Origin: Anaerolineales bacterium
GTDB lineage: Bacteria > Chloroflexota > Anaerolineae > Anaerolineales > UBA6663
Length of the DNA: 34,047 nt
Assembly (NCBI GenBank): GCA_016789245.1
Contig: JAEURM010000002.1
Span: forward strand, 1 to 34,047
Direction: 5' to 3'
Each line of letters starts with the position of its first letter. Within the stretch, counting starts at the first letter, position 1. A program made the translations under genes and the position numbers. Below the pieces are notes generated by a model, which did not search any database, was not told where the DNA came from, and saw only the letters and a program-made list of their open reading frames with translations. Shown one piece after another: positions 31,429 to 34,047 of the stretch.

Positions 31429-32100
31429 TTGCAAATTAGCCCAACCATGCGGGAATATTTAGGGGAGATTTATCGGCTTCAGGCTATGCCGGAGGGTGCC
31501 ACCACATCTCTCTTGGCCGATAAACTGGAAGTTTCACCTTCGGCGGTGGTGCGCATGTTACGCCGCTTGGATGAAGCTGGCATGCTCTCGCACAAGCCGT
31601 ACCAAGGCGTGGCCCTCACATCGGCTGGTGAGCGCGAGGCTCTTAAATCCATCCGCCGCCACCGCTTACTAGAAGTTTTCTTGGTGAAAATTATGGGCTT
31701 TGGCTGGGATGAAGTGCACGAACAGGCGCACGGCTTACAACTTACCATTACGGAAGCGTTTGAAGACCGAATGGATGAAGTGTGTGGCTTTCCCACCCAC
31801 TGCCCACACGGTGACCCAATTCCCACCAAGGACGGAAAGATTGCGCCCATCCAAGACCAGCCGTTGGCGGAGGTGGCTATTGGCGTGAGCGGAGTTTTGC
31901 GCCGCGTAAAAACAGATGATGGCCCACGGTTGCGCTATTGCGCGGAGTTAGGCTTGGTGCCGGGTGCAAACATTCAACTGATTAACCGTGCGCCGTTCAA
32001 TGGCCCTGTGCGCGTAAAGTTGGGCGCTGGCCGCCACGCACCGGAACACGTAATTGGAACCGAAATTGCTAGCATTTTGCGGGTTGAGGTGATGGCATGA
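31429..32100 (+). CDS. Second DtxR-family metal-dependent regulator
   Basis: The 223-residue protein has a winged helix (SPTMREYLGEIYRLQ, SPSAVVRMLRRLDEAGML), a dimerisation and metal domain (IRRHRLLEVFLVKIMGFGWDEVHEQAHGL, CGFPTHCPHGDPIP) and a C-terminal SH3/FeoA-like domain. A Cys pair (FPTHCPHG) near the ligand His is a difference from the first DtxR protein in this window. The start chosen is TTG at 31429 with GAGG nearby; the N-terminal alignment of the family supports it over the ATG at 31447. The predicted transcription start is only about 9 bases before the TTG. It overlaps the Fur-family gene by ATGA and is divergent from heme oxygenase, so iron is the most plausible signal. Confidence 0.92.
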   Translation: MQISPTMREYLGEIYRLQAMPEGATTSLLADKLEVSPSAVVRMLRRLDEAGMLSHKPYQGVALTSAGEREALKSIRRHRLLEVFLVKIMGFGWDEVHEQAHGLQLTITEAFEDRMDEVCGFPTHCPHGDPIPTKDGKIAPIQDQPLAEVAIGVSGVLRRVKTDDGPRLRYCAELGLVPGANIQLINRAPFNGPVRVKLGAGRHAPEHVIGTEIASILRVEVMA

Positions 32101-32519
32101 CGAATGTAGAAATTTACGAGCATTTACGTGCCTCGGGCTACCGGCTAACTGGGCCACGGCGCGCTTTGGTAGAAGCGCTGTTCGCCGCCACCGCGCCCCT
32201 GACGGCCGAGGACTTGCATCACACCGTTAAACAGGCTGGCATGAATCTTTCCACTGTATACCGCAACTTATCTACATTTGTAGACATGGGCTGGCTGGAT
32301 GCGGTACCCGGCATTAATGGTGAGAAGCACTATCAGATGCATTCCGCAGATAGTGAAGCCATGTCTATCTTGTGTTTAGATTGTGGCAAGCTCAATCAGG
32401 TGGCGGGCGCTAAGGCCGATGGGCTGAGTGACACGGTGCGCGATTTAGGCTTTAAGGCCGATACGTTGCGCGTAACGTTGGCCGCGCACTGTGAACACGT
32501 ATGTGAGCGGAAAGCCTGA
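32097..32519 (+). CDS. Fur-family transcriptional regulator
   Basis: The 140-residue protein has the Fur winged helix (GYRLTGPRRALVEALFAATAPLTAEDL, NLSTVYRNLSTFVDMGWL) and the C-terminal metal region with HYQMHSADSEAMSILCLDCGKL and HCEHVCERK. The CLDC and C-terminal Cys-x3-Cys-like residues suggest a structural zinc site. The family includes Fur (Fe), Zur (Zn) and PerR (peroxide); the features here do not decide between them. It is translationally coupled to the DtxR gene by a 4-base overlap and likely shares its promoter. A single transcript encoding two metal regulators of different families is unusual. Confidence 0.92.
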   Translation: MTNVEIYEHLRASGYRLTGPRRALVEALFAATAPLTAEDLHHTVKQAGMNLSTVYRNLSTFVDMGWLDAVPGINGEKHYQMHSADSEAMSILCLDCGKLNQVAGAKADGLSDTVRDLGFKADTLRVTLAAHCEHVCERKA

Positions 32520-32526
32520 AATGTTG

Positions 32527-32570
32527 CGGAATACGCACTACGCAATACGTGTTGCGTAGTGCGTATTCCG
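32527..32570. repeat. Perfect 19-bp hairpin repeat between fur and lysA
   Basis: The arm at 32527-32545 is perfectly complementary to 32552-32570, around TACGTG. The words GCACTACGCAA and GCGTAGTGCGTATT relate it to 9838-9928 and 24063-24135. It begins 8 bases after the fur stop, and the right arm contains the GTG at 32559, the first possible lysA start. Confidence 0.85.
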
Positions 32571-33821
32571 TTTGCTCTCAATTTGTTTCCCTATCATCAA
32601 TTACAACTCTATTGTGAAGGTGTGCCGCTGGTAGCGTTAGCGGCTGAATTTGGCACGCCGCTGTATGTATATTCTGCCAACACCGTGCGTGCGCAATACC
32701 GGCGGCTGGCGGCGGCGTTTGCGCCCCTCCAGCCCCAGATTTGTTACGCCGTAAAAGCCAACGGCAATTTGAGTTTGCTCCAATTATTGCGCGAAGCTGG
32801 CGCGGGCTTTGATATTGTTTCGGGCGGAGAGTTGTACCGGGCTTTAGCGGCCGGCGCTGACGCCAGCCGTATAGTTTTTGCCGGCGTGGGCAAGACGGAT
32901 GCCGAATTGGTACAAGGGCTGGAAGCCAATGTGGGATGGTTCAATGTGGAATCTGCGGATGAGTTACTGCGGCTGAACACACTGGCCGCCGCGCGGGGGC
33001 AAACGGCCACGGTAGCACTTCGGCTTAATCCGGGCGTGGCGCCGGATACGCACCACCACATCAGCACCGGCGGCGCACGGAGCAAGTTTGGCTTGCCCGT
33101 GGCAGAAGCCCGCGCGCTCCTCCGCCGTGCCGCTGATTTTCCGGCGCTGAATATTGCGGGCCTGCACATTCACATTGGCTCACAGATGGCGGCAGTGCAA
33201 CCCACTTTACAGGCAATGGCGGTGGCGCTGGATTTGATGCAAGAATTTTCCGCGCTCACCACTTTAGATTTAGGTGGCGGATTTCCGGTGCAATATCAGC
33301 CCACGGGCGCACACGCCAGCATTGAAGAATTTGCGGCGTTGATGATAGAGAAGCTTCAGCCATTTCTAGGCCGCTGGCACTTTCATTTGGAGCCGGGCCG
33401 TTATTTGGTGGCCAACAGTGCCGTTCTGCTTACACAGGTGCAAGCCATCAAAATTATGGATGGGCAACGCGTGGTGGTGGTGGATACGGGCATGCATCAC
33501 CTCCTGCGGCCCGCGCTGTATGAGAGCCAGCATGAAATTCTGCCGCTGAGCGCCGCGCCGCCGCTGGAGGCCGCTTGCGTGGTGGCTGGCCCCATTTGTG
33601 AATCAACAGATGTGCTGGCGCGGAACCGTTTTCTGCCAGAGTTAAAGCCGGGAGATTATTTGGCCATTGCCGATGTAGGCGCGTACGGCATGAGTATGGC
33701 TTCTAATTACAACGCGCACCCACGCCCGGCGGAGGTGTTGGTGGATGGCCGTGCTACGCGCCTCATCCGCCGCCGCGAAACTTATGCGGATTTGGTGGCG
33801 CATGAGTTAACGGTGATATGA
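32559..33821 (+). CDS. lysA: Diaminopimelate decarboxylase
   Basis: The product is 420 residues if the GTG at 32559 is used. It is a fold-type III PLP enzyme that makes lysine from meso-diaminopimelate. Visible landmarks are the PLP lysine Lys66 (CYAVKANGN), SGGELYRAL, GLHIHIGSQ, LDLGGGFPVQY, EPGRYLVANS and the catalytic CESTDVLARNR near the C-terminus. The GTG lies within the right arm of a hairpin repeat, so the start may instead be a downstream TTG (32583) or use sequence supplied by the repeat. The N-terminal residues before PLYVYSANTV are not strongly conserved in the family, so either is possible. No other lysine genes are in the window. Confidence 0.95.
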   Translation: MRIPFALNLFPYHQLQLYCEGVPLVALAAEFGTPLYVYSANTVRAQYRRLAAAFAPLQPQICYAVKANGNLSLLQLLREAGAGFDIVSGGELYRALAAGADASRIVFAGVGKTDAELVQGLEANVGWFNVESADELLRLNTLAAARGQTATVALRLNPGVAPDTHHHISTGGARSKFGLPVAEARALLRRAADFPALNIAGLHIHIGSQMAAVQPTLQAMAVALDLMQEFSALTTLDLGGGFPVQYQPTGAHASIEEFAALMIEKLQPFLGRWHFHLEPGRYLVANSAVLLTQVQAIKIMDGQRVVVVDTGMHHLLRPALYESQHEILPLSAAPPLEAACVVAGPICESTDVLARNRFLPELKPGDYLAIADVGAYGMSMASNYNAHPRPAEVLVDGRATRLIRRRETYADLVAHELTVI

Positions 33822-33855
33822 TTGCCACACTATTTTTACAGGAGACTTTTTTTAC

Positions 33856-33990
33856 ATGGCAACGAAGAAAGTGACCAAGAAACCCGTAAAGAAAGCGGCC
33901 AAACCCGCCGCCCGTAAATCAGCGGCCCGCAAACCGGCCGCCAAAAAACCGGCCGCGAAAAAAGCGCCTGCAAAAAAACCGAAGACCTAG
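33856..33990 (+). CDS. Small Lys/Ala/Pro-rich basic protein (histone H1-like)
   Basis: A 44-codon frame, preceded by AGGAG, encodes a peptide with more than a third lysine plus alanine, proline and arginine, and almost nothing else. It starts MATKKVTKKPVKKAAKPAA and continues with KSAARKPAAKKPAAKK repeats. Such tails resemble eukaryotic H1 C-termini and bacterial H1-like proteins (HC1, AlgP type), which bind DNA or RNA loosely. It is 34 bases after lysA on the same strand. It is too short for routine gene callers. Expression is unproven, but the clean ribosome-binding site and amino-acid pattern argue that it is real. Confidence 0.72.
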   Translation: MATKKVTKKPVKKAAKPAARKSAARKPAAKKPAAKKAPAKKPKT

Positions 33991-34047
33991 ACTTTCCTCC
34001 CCCGTTCACCGGCGGAGAGGGACACCTTCGAACGCACTAACCCTCTC

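Noticed and set aside
1..34047. tRNA, rRNA, CRISPR arrays, insertion sequences and prophage genes
   Set aside because: I looked for cloverleaf patterns, regularly spaced direct repeats, transposase motifs and terminal repeats, and found none that convinced me. Short repeats are scattered hairpins, not spacer arrays.

Overview
The window is a 34 kb piece of a bacterial chromosome of moderately high GC content. The gene content suggests an aerobic member of the Chloroflexota (Anaerolineae or a neighbour). This is an inference from the short IF2, the two-domain ThyX, the CtaA/COX15 protein, paired DUF3105 proteins and many short palindromic intergenic repeats; no rRNA or other phylogenetic marker was available to test it. 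There are no rRNA or tRNA genes, CRISPR arrays, transposases or phage genes.

Region 1 (1-14.8 kb, all minus strand) is dominated by metal handling. After a partial HAD hydrolase and a hotdog thioesterase come a Tat-exported multicopper oxidase, then a CzrA-type ArsR repressor translationally coupled to a Zn/Cd P-type ATPase. Next are a DUF305 protein, two tandem DUF3105 proteins and a small four-helix membrane protein. Upstream lies a Mn/Zn ABC importer in Tro/Mnt-like order: DtxR-family regulator, membrane protein, binding lipoprotein, ATPase, permease, a methyltransferase, and a second permease carrying a C-terminal winged-helix tail. Both regulator genes have a readable promoter with a palindromic operator.

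Region 2 (14.9-25.6 kb, plus strand) is housekeeping: a JAMM metallopeptidase, a plsY gene interrupted by an in-frame TAG, then nusA-rnpM-infB-rbfA-ACT protein-nrnA-truB-ribF and a two-domain thyX. A clear sigma70-type promoter precedes nusA. rimP, which often leads such clusters, is not here.

Region 3 (25.7-29.7 kb, plus strand) holds a receiver-PAS-GAF-winged-helix regulator, a CtaA-like heme A synthase, a DUF1330 protein and a nitrilase-superfamily amidohydrolase, ending at a bidirectional terminator.

Region 4 (29.8-34 kb) is iron and heme handling: an FTR1 permease and a heme oxygenase on the minus strand, with a second DtxR-family regulator and a Fur-family regulator read divergently from a compact back-to-back promoter region. 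lysA follows, then a 44-residue Lys/Ala/Pro-rich basic peptide.

The features least explained by standard annotation are: several families of short self-complementary intergenic repeats, often placed right after stop codons and inside operons; the permease-winged-helix fusion; the DUF305/DUF3105 block; and the interrupted plsY.
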